This document shows positions 26,105-35,290 of a DNA stretch of 64,000 nucleotides, piece by piece. The notes under the pieces are model-generated. The model made no database searches, was not told where the DNA came from, and worked only from the letters and a program-made list of their open reading frames with translations. Source of the DNA: Martensiomyces pterosporus (lineage: Eukaryota > Kickxellomycota > Kickxellomycetes > Kickxellales > Kickxellaceae); NCBI GenBank assembly GCA_025201845.1, contig MU604018.1, forward strand, positions 1,872-65,871. The letters are read 5' to 3'. The position numbers and the translations under genes were made by a program. How positions within the stretch are numbered: position 1 is the stretch's first letter; every line of letters starts with the position of its first letter.

Positions 26105-29100
26105 TTAAATCGAGTTGCGCCGGGCCAGGCTGTACACAGCTGGCATAACTGTGTCGGGGTTAGTCACCCGGACATTGGCTGGCAGCTCCCCAGCAGGCGC
26201 CTGCCACTGATCCAAAAGGCTGGCTCTCTGCCACCTAGCCGTCCACTCCTTGGCGTACTCATAGCCTCGCTTGTACAGCTCGTCAAACCGCCCAAAGTCC
26301 AGCACGCCAACATCTCTGGGCGGCACTCGCAGGTACACACAGCTGTCAGCAACCTTGGCGCTCTCAAGCTCCTTGTCTGACGACGCATATGTGAGGCGCG
26401 ACTGCACCTCCGAGAGCGTCGGGATCCAGTACGAGCGAAGCGGGTTGAGGTGGTTGAGCAGGACCCAAATCCCCGACACCGAGGCGCCGTATCTCACAGG
26501 GCTCGTGTCATTTTCCCCTGCAATGTCCACGGCAAAGATCATGTCGGCTCCCAGCTCGCTTTTCATCACGCGCACTGGGAGGTTGTCCAAGTACCCGCCA
26601 TCGACCAGCATGTCGCCATTCTCGTCGCAGAGCGGAGGCACAAACCCGCTAAGAGACATGCTCGCTCTGACCACACGCCAGAGCAGCCCCGTCGTGTGCA
26701 CCTCAGAGCGGGACTGCGTGATGTTGGCAGTCATGCAGTAGAACGGGAGCCACAGGTCCTCGATCTCAGACTCCTTGAACACCTTCCATATGGCGCGGTT
26801 AAACTCCCTGCCCGACGTGTACGACAGGATTGGATAGGTGATGTCGAGAAGGAACCGCCACATCGAGCTCATCCGCCGCGAGAATGCTTTGACCGGCCCA
26901 TGGATGGCCACCGAGTCTGGGTGCTGTGCGTACAGACCAGACATGAACGCACCGATGCTTGTTCCGCCAACCATGTCAACCGGAATGCCTGCCTCCTCAA
27001 ACGCTCGCAGGACACCCAAAAGAGCAATGCCGCGCGCACCGCCGCCACTCAGAACAACGCCAACAGATTTGCCGCACAGATAACGAGCAAGCCGCGCAAA
27101 GTCCGACCTGTGGCCCTGGTACGAGGCGGGTGTGAACTGCTTGCTGCGCCTCAAGCGGTTGTAGTATTTTTCGATGCTGGTCTTGATCTTGCTGATGCCT
27201 CCATGCGTCAGCGCTGGGAGCACCTTGCGAGAGGACTGCAGGATAGACCGTGTGATCAGCGTTCGTGCGCCATCAAAGATGCTGCCCCCTTGGCGGCTCT
27301 CCATCTCAGCACCCAAGCCAAACTCATCATAGTCCAGCGGCATTTGCATGTGGTGGTGTGCATGCACCCAGGGCCGCTGCTTTAGCCATTTGCGCGTACT
27401 GCCAGTCGCACAGGTCCTGTTCTCGTGGAGGAGCACCAGCTCCTTGCGCGCCGTGGTCTTCAGCGCAAGCAGGAGCCGCTCGAATTCGCCGACGCTGGGG
27501 TCGCCATCGCCAAGCCCAACAAGGAGGATAAAATCAGAGTGGCGGACGCAGTGCCTCGTCCACGGAGAGCTAATTCCGCCATCTGCCACATGCAGCAGCA
27601 GGCGGCACCGCTGCTCCAGCTCAGCGATCCAGCTCACGATCTTTAGCCGCGCAATGCGGCTGAAGGCATGTCTGCCCAGCACGCGGCTCGCCGTTGTGTG
27701 GTCAAGCAGCGCAACGCTGCCAGCCACAGTTGTCAGTGCCTCCTCGAGCTGCTGTGCAAAGGCACGGACAGGGACCTCAGAGTTCACAGGGATTATGGCA
27801 ATGCTCTTGAGGTTCTTGTTGTGGCTGCGAATGCCGCTCTCGATGCTAGCCGCCCCGGCCATCCCTCTGAGCCTCGAGTAGCCCTCGTTCGAGTGCCTTG
27901 ACAGCTGCTGCTCGACAAGCTGCTGCTGCTGCAAGGACTGCGCCGTGCGCACAGCCAGTGTTCGCGACAGGTGAAACGTAAGGCCCGGCGCTGTCTGCAT
28001 CAGCGCCTTGAACAAGGCAGTAGGTATTCTCACAAGCTCGGTGTCACGGATCGCATGGAGGTTGAACTTGCAAGGCTCGTTGAGCAGCAGGTTGGGCTCT
28101 CCAACGGACTGGCCCTGGCCATACTCTGCCAGGATGCTGATGGAGCCATTGTCCTTTTCGACAAACGCGCGCAGACGGCCAGTAAGCACCACATAGACCG
28201 CGTCGCTGGTCTCGCCTCTGCGGTAGACCATCTCGCTGGCCTTCACCTGAACCCACTCCAATGCGTAGTCGATATTGAGGATAGCTGGGGGCAGCTGCGA
28301 CGTCAGACGGCGTGCCAGAGTCATGAGAATGATCGGGTACCTCTCGCAAATCCGATCCAGTGCCCAGCGAGATATAAACCCGACAAGAACAGGCCCTTTA
28401 CTGCGAGCTGTGTACAGCGACGTCATATCTGTCAGTGCTGGCAGGTACCCCACTAGCTCACCAGCACGGGCGGTGTACGATCTGAGAGCGTTAACCTTCT
28501 CTAGCGCGTGGTGGTGGTGATGGCGTCCAAGCAGCTGGTTGTCAGTGCAGCTGCGAGCACTGTCATCCGACGACATGCCTATGCCAAAGGTGCTAGCGAA
28601 CGACTTGATGCTCGAGCTGAGCGGTGAGGACGGGGCATCTGCTGATGGCTGCTTGCTCGCGTGCGCCGAGCCGGCCTTCTCGCTGCGCTCGAATTTTGCG
28701 TTCGCCCTGTGTGCAAGCTTGGTCATAAGCCGCGTCGTCTTGCTGATGGACACAATCGTGGGCTCGCTTGCGCCATCTCCACCCATGCTGGCTTTCTTGC
28801 CCGTGCCGCCAAGCTCTGCTACCGACCCACGCGGGGTTATTTCGACCTTTCCGTCCAGGACAATGTAGAGGCCATCTGGCCTCTGTCCCTGCTCGATCAG
28901 AGCAAAGCTGTCTGGCAAGTGGTACAGCTCCAGCTCATTTACTAGCGATGGGATCTCGGCAAGCGGAAGCGGTGGCGTGCTAGCTGACGAGCGCTTCTGC
29001 GATGGCAAGCTCAGGTTCTGGAGCACGGGGAGCAGGTGCTCTGTTCTCGGCAGTTTGCGATTAGTGCTCGATCTGCGGCTTGAGGGTGCGCTAGGGTTGT

Positions 29101-31429
29101 AGCCCGGGGTGGCTGCTGCTGAGGGCAAAGCCTGCGACCTTTGAGGTCTGTCCAAGGATGGCGAGCTGTAGCGCCCGTCAACCGAGTACGCGTTGAGGCC
29201 GATAGAGGCGCACAACTGGTGCAGCACTGCCTTGCGCAGGGACTCGATGGCTTCAGCAGCTGGGACAGAGCTCGACGGCACAGTGTCGCTACCGGCCCTT
29301 CTGTGGCCCTGGTGGCTATTTTTACCTGCCATCGGGGCTTGCGCCAGGTCCCGCCCATAGTCGGTTTCCACATCTTCGATGCCCGCCTGCGTCCTCTCGG
29401 ATGCAGCATCCAAGGAGCAGTAGGCTGGTATTGGTGGCGTCTGTTTCTGCGACGTCTGCATGGAGAGCGCTACCAGTCGCTGGTGAGTAACCTTCCAGCT
29501 AGGCTGCAAGGTGCTTGATGTGCTGAAGTGGCGTGCATAGTTGGCTGTCGGGTCAGACGTTATCGACGATTTAGGCACGTGCAGGGAGCTGCCGCCGCCG
29601 CTCAGTGTCGGCGAATGTGGTGCCACACGACTGGCTGGATCCGCAGCGTGTCGCGAGAAAATGTCCCTGACACTCTGCAGAGTAGAGGATCTCAGCTGCA
29701 GCTCGTCCTTCAGCGGGCACTTGGCCAGCTCGTTGATCGCACGCTCAACAGCCACCAGCTCATTCGGGACATCCAAGTAGCCATACAGCGTGGCGAACGT
29801 CACCCGCTGGAGCCGAGTCAGGATGACCTGGAGTATGTGAGCAGCAGCCTTTGGGTACAACCGCGTCACTCGCTGAAAGGCATTTGCGGGGATCATGGCA
29901 AGCGTCGTATCTGCAGTTGCACGTGCAACTACATTTGGTCGAGCAGGCTTTGTGCTGCGCCTGCCCCCTCGAGCGTGCGCAAAGGCGCTGGCAGGCAATG
30001 GCGGGGCGTCGCTAGCCCCAGCTGACACAGTGTCTGGGTGGGCGTGGATGTTGAGTGGGCCAGCGTAAAGGCCCTGTGCCAGCGGAGGCGGAGTCTGCTG
30101 GGAAGCACGAGTGCCAATAGACTCTGCCACATGATGGATGCTCTGCTGCTGATTTCCATCAGGCGTGTACTCGGCTGGGGGCCACTGCTGCTGGCGCTGC
30201 TGCTCCTGCTGGTCGCTGCTCTTGGCGCCTCGAAAAGCTGCGGAAGCGGCTGCACTCGGCTGCTCGCCTTGTCTCAGCGGAACGCCTTCAGTGAAGAGAG
30301 ACAGTATGGAGAACAGGCTCGAGAGCACGTCTCCTGGGCCGATAACATTCAGCAGAATCGCGTCGGCGGGTCTGGCTGCCGCTCCAGCACCTTGCTCGCT
30401 GTCTGACAAGTCCTGCTGGGAGACGTCGTCCATGTCCGAAGAGTATTCCATGGCAAGATCATCAAACGAATCTGACAGGCTGCTTGCAGTAGCCGACATG
30501 GTCCCATGCTGCCTCTGGCTGTACAGCTCAGCGTGAGGAGAATGCGCCTCTGGCTCAGCGCTTGAGCCGTCAGCCAAGTAGATCTGCACTTGGCCCTCGA
30601 TGACGACGTAAAAATTCTGGTCATCGCGGTCCTCGTCGTTCTCAAACATCCGCTCGCCAGCAAGCAGCCTGCGGGTCTGAAGCTGGCGCGAGAACTCGTG
30701 GAACACCGGCTCCTCAATGTACCCAAAGATGCTAATGCTCTTCATAAACATGTTGAGGAAATCCGCAGGGAACCCGACGCCTGCAGCCGCTGCACCCGAA
30801 TCGCCAGGCACAAAGCCTCCATGGTGGTGCCTGGCGCTGCCCCGGGCTTCAAGCGAGGCCATGTAGTTCGATCCATCGGTCTCGTCGCTGCGAGTGACAT
30901 CTGGGTGCAAATCAAACCCTGTGTCTGAGTGGTTCGCCCCCTTGAGATCGTCCTTGGGGTCCTTTGTGGATTTCTTTGGCGCTGCATAGCTGTATCTGAA
31001 GTAGTACAGCCCAAAAACGCCAACTGCTAATGCAAGCGCAGTAGCCGCCTTGATGGATGTGGTTGCTTGCATCAGCAGGGTGACCAGGTAAGAAGCCGTC
31101 GGCAGCAAAACACCAAACACCAAGAACCCAACCAGAAACACAGTGAACATGAAGGCCATTTCGACTGCCCCCAGCGCATATCTGGCGTAGCGGAGAACAG
31201 AGATGCTGCCATCAGTTGATGGGGCGGTGCCTTGCCGTGTTCCGTAGCTGGGCGCACGGCACCGGGCAGACCCTGCTCCTCCCTGTCGCCCGCAGACAGC
31301 GGGTGTCGCAACAGCCGAGGCAGTTGCTGAGTGTGTGGACACAGCTGTGGCTGCGAGCGCTAGACATACTAGCAGGGCGAGCACTGCAGAGGCAGGCACG
31401 CGGTGTGAAAGCCAGAAACGAGTGCGCAT
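26105..31429 (-). CDS. NTE1: Lysophospholipase NTE1 (neuropathy target esterase family)
   Basis: Deacylates phosphatidylcholine to glycerophosphocholine at the ER. 1774 residues, uninterrupted. The N-terminus has a hydrophobic leader (about 8-28) and further membrane segments about 80-150. Cyclic-nucleotide-binding-like domains follow (first near GYIEEPVFHEFSRQLQTRR, later DGLYIVLDGKVEI and DAVYVVLTGRLRAF), separated by long Ser/Gln-rich linkers. The patatin domain has GVVLSGGGARGIALLG, the nucleophile elbow GGTSIG with Ser1491, and DGGYLDNLP with Asp1610. Yeast Nte1 is 1679 residues. The start at MRTRFWLSHRVPASA begins the hydrophobic leader; the frame is open further upstream, but those codons look non-coding. 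Confidence 0.95.
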   Translation of the reverse strand: MRTRFWLSHRVPASAVLALLVCLALAATAVSTHSATASAVATPAVCGRQGGAGSARCRAPSYGTRQGTAPSTDGSISVLRYARYALGAVEMAFMFTVFLVGFLVFGVLLPTASYLVTLLMQATTSIKAATALALAVGVFGLYYFRYSYAAPKKSTKDPKDDLKGANHSDTGFDLHPDVTRSDETDGSNYMASLEARGSARHHHGGFVPGDSGAAAAGVGFPADFLNMFMKSISIFGYIEEPVFHEFSRQLQTRRLLAGERMFENDEDRDDQNFYVVIEGQVQIYLADGSSAEPEAHSPHAELYSQRQHGTMSATASSLSDSFDDLAMEYSSDMDDVSQQDLSDSEQGAGAAARPADAILLNVIGPGDVLSSLFSILSLFTEGVPLRQGEQPSAAASAAFRGAKSSDQQEQQRQQQWPPAEYTPDGNQQQSIHHVAESIGTRASQQTPPPLAQGLYAGPLNIHAHPDTVSAGASDAPPLPASAFAHARGGRRSTKPARPNVVARATADTTLAMIPANAFQRVTRLYPKAAAHILQVILTRLQRVTFATLYGYLDVPNELVAVERAINELAKCPLKDELQLRSSTLQSVRDIFSRHAADPASRVAPHSPTLSGGGSSLHVPKSSITSDPTANYARHFSTSSTLQPSWKVTHQRLVALSMQTSQKQTPPIPAYCSLDAASERTQAGIEDVETDYGRDLAQAPMAGKNSHQGHRRAGSDTVPSSSVPAAEAIESLRKAVLHQLCASIGLNAYSVDGRYSSPSLDRPQRSQALPSAAATPGYNPSAPSSRRSSTNRKLPRTEHLLPVLQNLSLPSQKRSSASTPPLPLAEIPSLVNELELYHLPDSFALIEQGQRPDGLYIVLDGKVEITPRGSVAELGGTGKKASMGGDGASEPTIVSISKTTRLMTKLAHRANAKFERSEKAGSAHASKQPSADAPSSPLSSSIKSFASTFGIGMSSDDSARSCTDNQLLGRHHHHHALEKVNALRSYTARAGELVGYLPALTDMTSLYTARSKGPVLVGFISRWALDRICERYPIILMTLARRLTSQLPPAILNIDYALEWVQVKASEMVYRRGETSDAVYVVLTGRLRAFVEKDNGSISILAEYGQGQSVGEPNLLLNEPCKFNLHAIRDTELVRIPTALFKALMQTAPGLTFHLSRTLAVRTAQSLQQQQLVEQQLSRHSNEGYSRLRGMAGAASIESGIRSHNKNLKSIAIIPVNSEVPVRAFAQQLEEALTTVAGSVALLDHTTASRVLGRHAFSRIARLKIVSWIAELEQRCRLLLHVADGGISSPWTRHCVRHSDFILLVGLGDGDPSVGEFERLLLALKTTARKELVLLHENRTCATGSTRKWLKQRPWVHAHHHMQMPLDYDEFGLGAEMESRQGGSIFDGARTLITRSILQSSRKVLPALTHGGISKIKTSIEKYYNRLRRSKQFTPASYQGHRSDFARLARYLCGKSVGVVLSGGGARGIALLGVLRAFEEAGIPVDMVGGTSIGAFMSGLYAQHPDSVAIHGPVKAFSRRMSSMWRFLLDITYPILSYTSGREFNRAIWKVFKESEIEDLWLPFYCMTANITQSRSEVHTTGLLWRVVRASMSLSGFVPPLCDENGDMLVDGGYLDNLPVRVMKSELGADMIFAVDIAGENDTSPVRYGASVSGIWVLLNHLNPLRSYWIPTLSEVQSRLTYASSDKELESAKVADSCVYLRVPPRDVGVLDFGRFDELYKRGYEYAKEWTARWQRASLLDQWQAPAGELPANVRVTNPDTVMPAVYSLARRNSI

Positions 31430-31816
31430 ATATGGACGTCTGCTGGTATTGTTTGTAACTGAGGTGAATTCGAAAGCAGGGGCAAAATGCCGAGGGCAGT
31501 AGCAACAAAGAACAAAAATAGAGAATGTGTGGAGCAAAGAGGCAAAGCGCGGAGAGAAAACGGGACTAATGCGCTTTGTGCTGCACGCATGGCCGAAACG
31601 CATGAAAGGCTGCAAAGAGGGTGTGGTTGGGATGGGTGCCACAGGATCAAAACGCAGTTCAGCCATGGCTCTCGTCGGCACACACCGCACTTTCACATGC
31701 TGGGGACAAAATCGTTTCATCCGCCACGTCGTCTCAGGGGCTCAAGAGCATCTTGTGCTCCACCAGAAAAACCAACATGTCAGAAGCAGCGCTTCAAAAG
31801 CAGCTTCAAGGTGCCT
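31430..31816. other. Intergenic: NTE1 promoter and RFC4 3' flank
   Basis: 387 bp, no supported gene or motif. Confidence 0.5.
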
Positions 31817-32943
31817 TCAAACTTGAAACGCCTGCTCAGGGACAGCGAGCTTGCACAGCCGAGCCACGAGACCCTGGAGCTGAACAAGGGTCTGTAGCCC
31901 ATCAACGATGCGCATATGGGTGACGCCGATCTCACGCACAAACTTGAGCTTCTTGTCCTCGTCAAGCTCGTCATAGATCTTGACCACACGGAAGATTGAT
32001 GTGATGATGTCAACTGCCGAGTAGCCCTGGCTCCACAGCAGACTGACGCAGGCAACCGCATTGTCAATCTCGCCCTTGCCGCAGTCCTCCAGCATCCTAC
32101 GAATAACGACTGGGTGGGGCTGGTCGCAAACACGGAACACGTTGTCAGGCGAAATAAGGCCGAATCCACTGGCAGTCGACTGCAAGTTGTTGACGGCCTG
32201 GCGCATATCGCCATCGGCCGAAAAGGCGATGGCCTCGAGGCCCTCAGCAGTGTACTTGACGTCCTCTGCGCGGCAGATCTCCACAAGCCGATGCAGCACC
32301 TGGTCGTTCTGCAGCTTGCCGTACCGCAAGATAGCGCAGCGGCTCTGAATGGGCTCGATGATCTTGCCCGACAAGTTGCAAGCCAGCGCAAAGCGCGTCG
32401 TGTGCGAGTAAATCTCCATCGTGCGTCTCAGGGCCTGCTGCGCTCCAGGCGTCATGTTGTCTGCCTCGTCAAGGATGATGATCTTGTGCCGTCCAGCCGG
32501 GAGAGTCACCTTCTTTTGCGCAAACATCTTTATGCGGTTCCTAACTACCTCGATTCCTCGGTCGTCGGACGCGTTCAGCTCCAGAACCGCCTCCTTGTAG
32601 GTAGGGCCCAAAAGCGCATGCGCGAGACACAAGATGCTAGTTGTCTTTCCGATGCCAGGCGCTCCCGCGAGAATAAGGTTGGGCATGTTACCGCTCATTG
32701 CAATTACATTAAGGCGGTCGACTGTCTCCTGATTGCCAACGACGTCCTTGAGTTCCGTTGGTCTGTATTTCTCCACCCTACATTTCGCTTGCTTGATTTG
32801 AATTAGCAGACATGCAAGTTACTGCAATTTAGCTTGCTTTTATTTTGCGTTGGCTCACGCTATGCGCGCACGCGGAGCATGTCCACATACCATGGGAGCG
32901 AGCTGGTGCTGTCATTAGCTGGCGGCTTTGCTGAGGTCGACAT
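31817..32943 (-). CDS. RFC4: Replication factor C subunit 4 (yeast Rfc4 / human RFC2), two exons
   Basis: A small subunit of the clamp loader that opens PCNA at primer-template junctions. Exon 1 is 32891-32943, the intron 32778-32890 (GTATGT, CTAAT, TGTAG) and exon 2 is 31817-32777, for 337 residues. The splice restores [20 protein letters not shown], the hallmark N-terminus. Walker A is GAPGIGKTT (56-64), Walker [11 protein letters not shown], and the SRC motif [10 protein letters not shown]. Details such as [13 protein letters not shown] and [20 protein letters not shown] match Rfc4/RFC2 more closely than the other small subunits. Confidence 0.95.
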
Positions 32944-33154
32944 GGCAATAGTATTTAGGCGCGGATATGTATTTTTGTGGTTTGCGAGCGAGGAGAGAAG
33001 GAAGAGGAGCGAAGGCAACAGGCGATTATTTATTTTTTTGCGCAGCTGTGTTTACTTGTTGGTGCTGCTTGAGCCACGCAGCCTATCAGTCAAGCCTCTA
33101 CATCACGTGACATGTGTTTATTACAAAAGCAGCTTCCGTAAAAGCGCGCATTTC

Positions 33155-33979
33155 CTAGAGCTTCTGGCATTCGCGAATGGCCTTGGCGCAAGCCCTAATG
33201 GCATTGCTGATGCGCACAATGTCCTTGTACTGTGTGGCCTGCTCCAAGAGTGGCGAGAGGTCTGCGATCTTGGACTGCAGTGCTTCGACTGCTACATCAA
33301 TGGCCGCCGCACCAGATGTGTGCTTCTGAGGCACGCATGGCTTAGCGACTGCCGAAGAAGCCCTCTCTCGCGGCTCTTTCTTCTTGCGCTCAGGCGCTGG
33401 CTTGGGCTCCGCTGCAGGCTCGGCAGCATGCTCCGTGTTCGTAGGTGCCTCTGCCTCTGGCTTTCGTGGGCCGTACTTCTTCGTATACGCCTCTTCATCC
33501 ATATACCGCTGCTCGCAGATCACGCAGAGCTGCATCTCGTCGCGGTCCTGCACAAGCGGCACATTGTAGCACGACTCGCTGGGACACACCCTATCGATCA
33601 TCTTCCATCCCTGCAGCAGCCGCTTGGCAATCCGCTGGCTGGCCTCATCGCCTTGCGCTCTCTTTTGCTGCAGAGCACTGCGCTTCTCGTCGTCCATCGA
33701 GTGCTTGTCTTCTTTAATGCTCTCCGCGTCAGCCTCGATCTTTTCGTCCAGTTTCTCATCGTCTTTAGCCGATGGGGCGCTTTGGAACTCGTCTTCTGTC
33801 AGATCGTTGGGGAACAGCTCGCGCGCATCGTGCCAGACGCACTTGGTTTCGCCACTTAGTGGGTCGCGCATCAGCGGCGTGCTGCAGCCATCCTGCGGAC
33901 AGTTTTCGGCAAGCATGGACCACCGCTTCAGCATGAGCTTGGATAGGCGTCCGGTGATTATATCTAGTCTCGACGACAT
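33155..33979 (-). CDS. ZNRD2/SSCA1-like (autoantigen p27) zinc-binding protein
   Basis: 274 residues, no intron. Two copies of the p27-type zinc module are visible: LMLKRWSMLAENCPQDGC with CVWHD near residues 15-50, and LLQGWKMIDRVCPSESC with LCVICEQRY near 120-160. Each has a leading helix followed by CPxxxC, then PL, then C. The animal protein ZNRD2 (Sjogren syndrome/scleroderma autoantigen 1) has one such module. Between and after them are charged, probably disordered regions and a C-terminal helix. The molecular role is not established in fungi, so only the domain is assigned. Confidence 0.75.
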   Translation of the reverse strand: MSSRLDIITGRLSKLMLKRWSMLAENCPQDGCSTPLMRDPLSGETKCVWHDARELFPNDLTEDEFQSAPSAKDDEKLDEKIEADAESIKEDKHSMDDEKRSALQQKRAQGDEASQRIAKRLLQGWKMIDRVCPSESCYNVPLVQDRDEMQLCVICEQRYMDEEAYTKKYGPRKPEAEAPTNTEHAAEPAAEPKPAPERKKKEPRERASSAVAKPCVPQKHTSGAAAIDVAVEALQSKIADLSPLLEQATQYKDIVRISNAIRACAKAIRECQKL

Positions 33980-34324
33980 GTTTCGGCGTGTACTGAGAAT
34001 AACAGCGAGTGGAGTGAGTTGGCTGAGGCCCGCTAATGGCGCGCCCCAACAGCTGGGTTTTTGTCAGCACTTCGGCCGTGTGGCATTCGCGCGACTAGTA
34101 TGGCTTCTGCCCTGTGTCTTTTTTTTTCCTCTTTTTTTGGCTGCTGCCTAAGCATATGAAGACATCTATGCCAACACAACCAGCCCACTCCCTACGTGAA
34201 GATATCCGTTGCGGTGTTGCCGATGCATGGGCAGAGTGGATGCGAGCAGGTTGGTATTGAAAGAAAATGCATGTGCTGGGTTGTTAAAAGAGACGTATGA
34301 AAAAAAAGCGCTCTTCGAGGTGTG
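33980..34324. other. Intergenic: ZNRD2-like promoter and ARFRP1 3' flank
   Basis: 345 bp with two T runs near 34118-34138. No gene seen. Confidence 0.5.
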
Positions 34325-35019
34325 TCAGTTTGCCGATGTAATTGGCGGCTTTCTCTCGCGATTCTCAACGATCCTACTGTACAGCCAGTCAATAGCCACC
34401 CGGACGCCTGTGCCCTGCAATCCAGACGAATCCATGACACGCGCCTCCCTCGTATCCATATAATCCGCCAGCGTATTAACGATCTCCTTTATCTGGGCCA
34501 GCGATTTGATGTCTGGCAGGTCCTGCTTGTTCGCCAGCACCAGGACCGGCACACTCTCCAGCTCAGGGTTCTCCACCAGCCGCAGCAGCGTGTCCTTCGA
34601 CTCCTCCATCCTATCGAGGTTGCTGGAATCAATGACGTAGATGACTGCATGGCAGTCGCCGAAATAGGACTCCCAGATCCCCTGCAGGTCGGGCTGGCCG
34701 CCGAGATCCATGAACTTGACCATTGTACGCTTTATATGCACCTTCCCAACTACCGCAGACACGCGCAATAGCAGGAGAGAGTAAGAGCTGGTGTGCTGTG
34801 TGTGGAGACTGGCGCATGCATGCGAGTCCATTGCTACTTACTGTTCACCCCAACCGTGGGCTGTATCTTGTCTGGTGCCATGCCCTGAACACCCGTGTAC
34901 ATGTTCTTGATCCGCTCCAGCAGCGTTGTCTTGCCAGCGCTGTCGAGGCCAAGCACCAGCACATTGTACTCGTCCAGGCGGGTAAAATACTTGTATGCGC
35001 CCGATACCAGTGTATACAT
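34325..35019 (-). CDS. ARL3: ARFRP1/Arl3-family small GTPase (two exons)
   Basis: A Golgi Arf-like GTPase upstream of Arl1 and golgin recruitment. Exon 1 34842-35019 and exon 2 34325-34749 (intron 34750-34841, GTAAGT...GGTAG) give 200 residues; human ARFRP1 has 201. The P-loop is GLDSAGKTT (24-32), switch I contains KIQPTVGVN and switch II DLGGQ (74-78), with NKQD for guanine. The protein starts MYTL, with no Gly2. In yeast Arl3 and human ARFRP1 a bulky second residue is N-acetylated instead of myristoylated, and the same is expected here. These features favour ARFRP1 over other Arls. Confidence 0.93.
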
Positions 35020-35290
35020 TACTAACAGATATGGAGACAGATGCGCATATCGGCAACAAAGGTAGAATGAAAAAGTATCTCTAAGGAGAGGGGGAATAGT
35101 ACAGAGTGACAGATGAACGGAAATGAAAGGAAAGGGAGAGCAGCAGAGCCAGCTCGCCCAGGCGAAGCCAGCAGCACGGAGGAGGAGTATTCCGCACGCC
35201 ACAGGCAGCACAGTTTAAGGGCAGGGACACGTGAGCAAAAATGCAGGGCAGGACTTGGATTGAGAAACAGCGGAGAAAAGGAAAGCAGAA

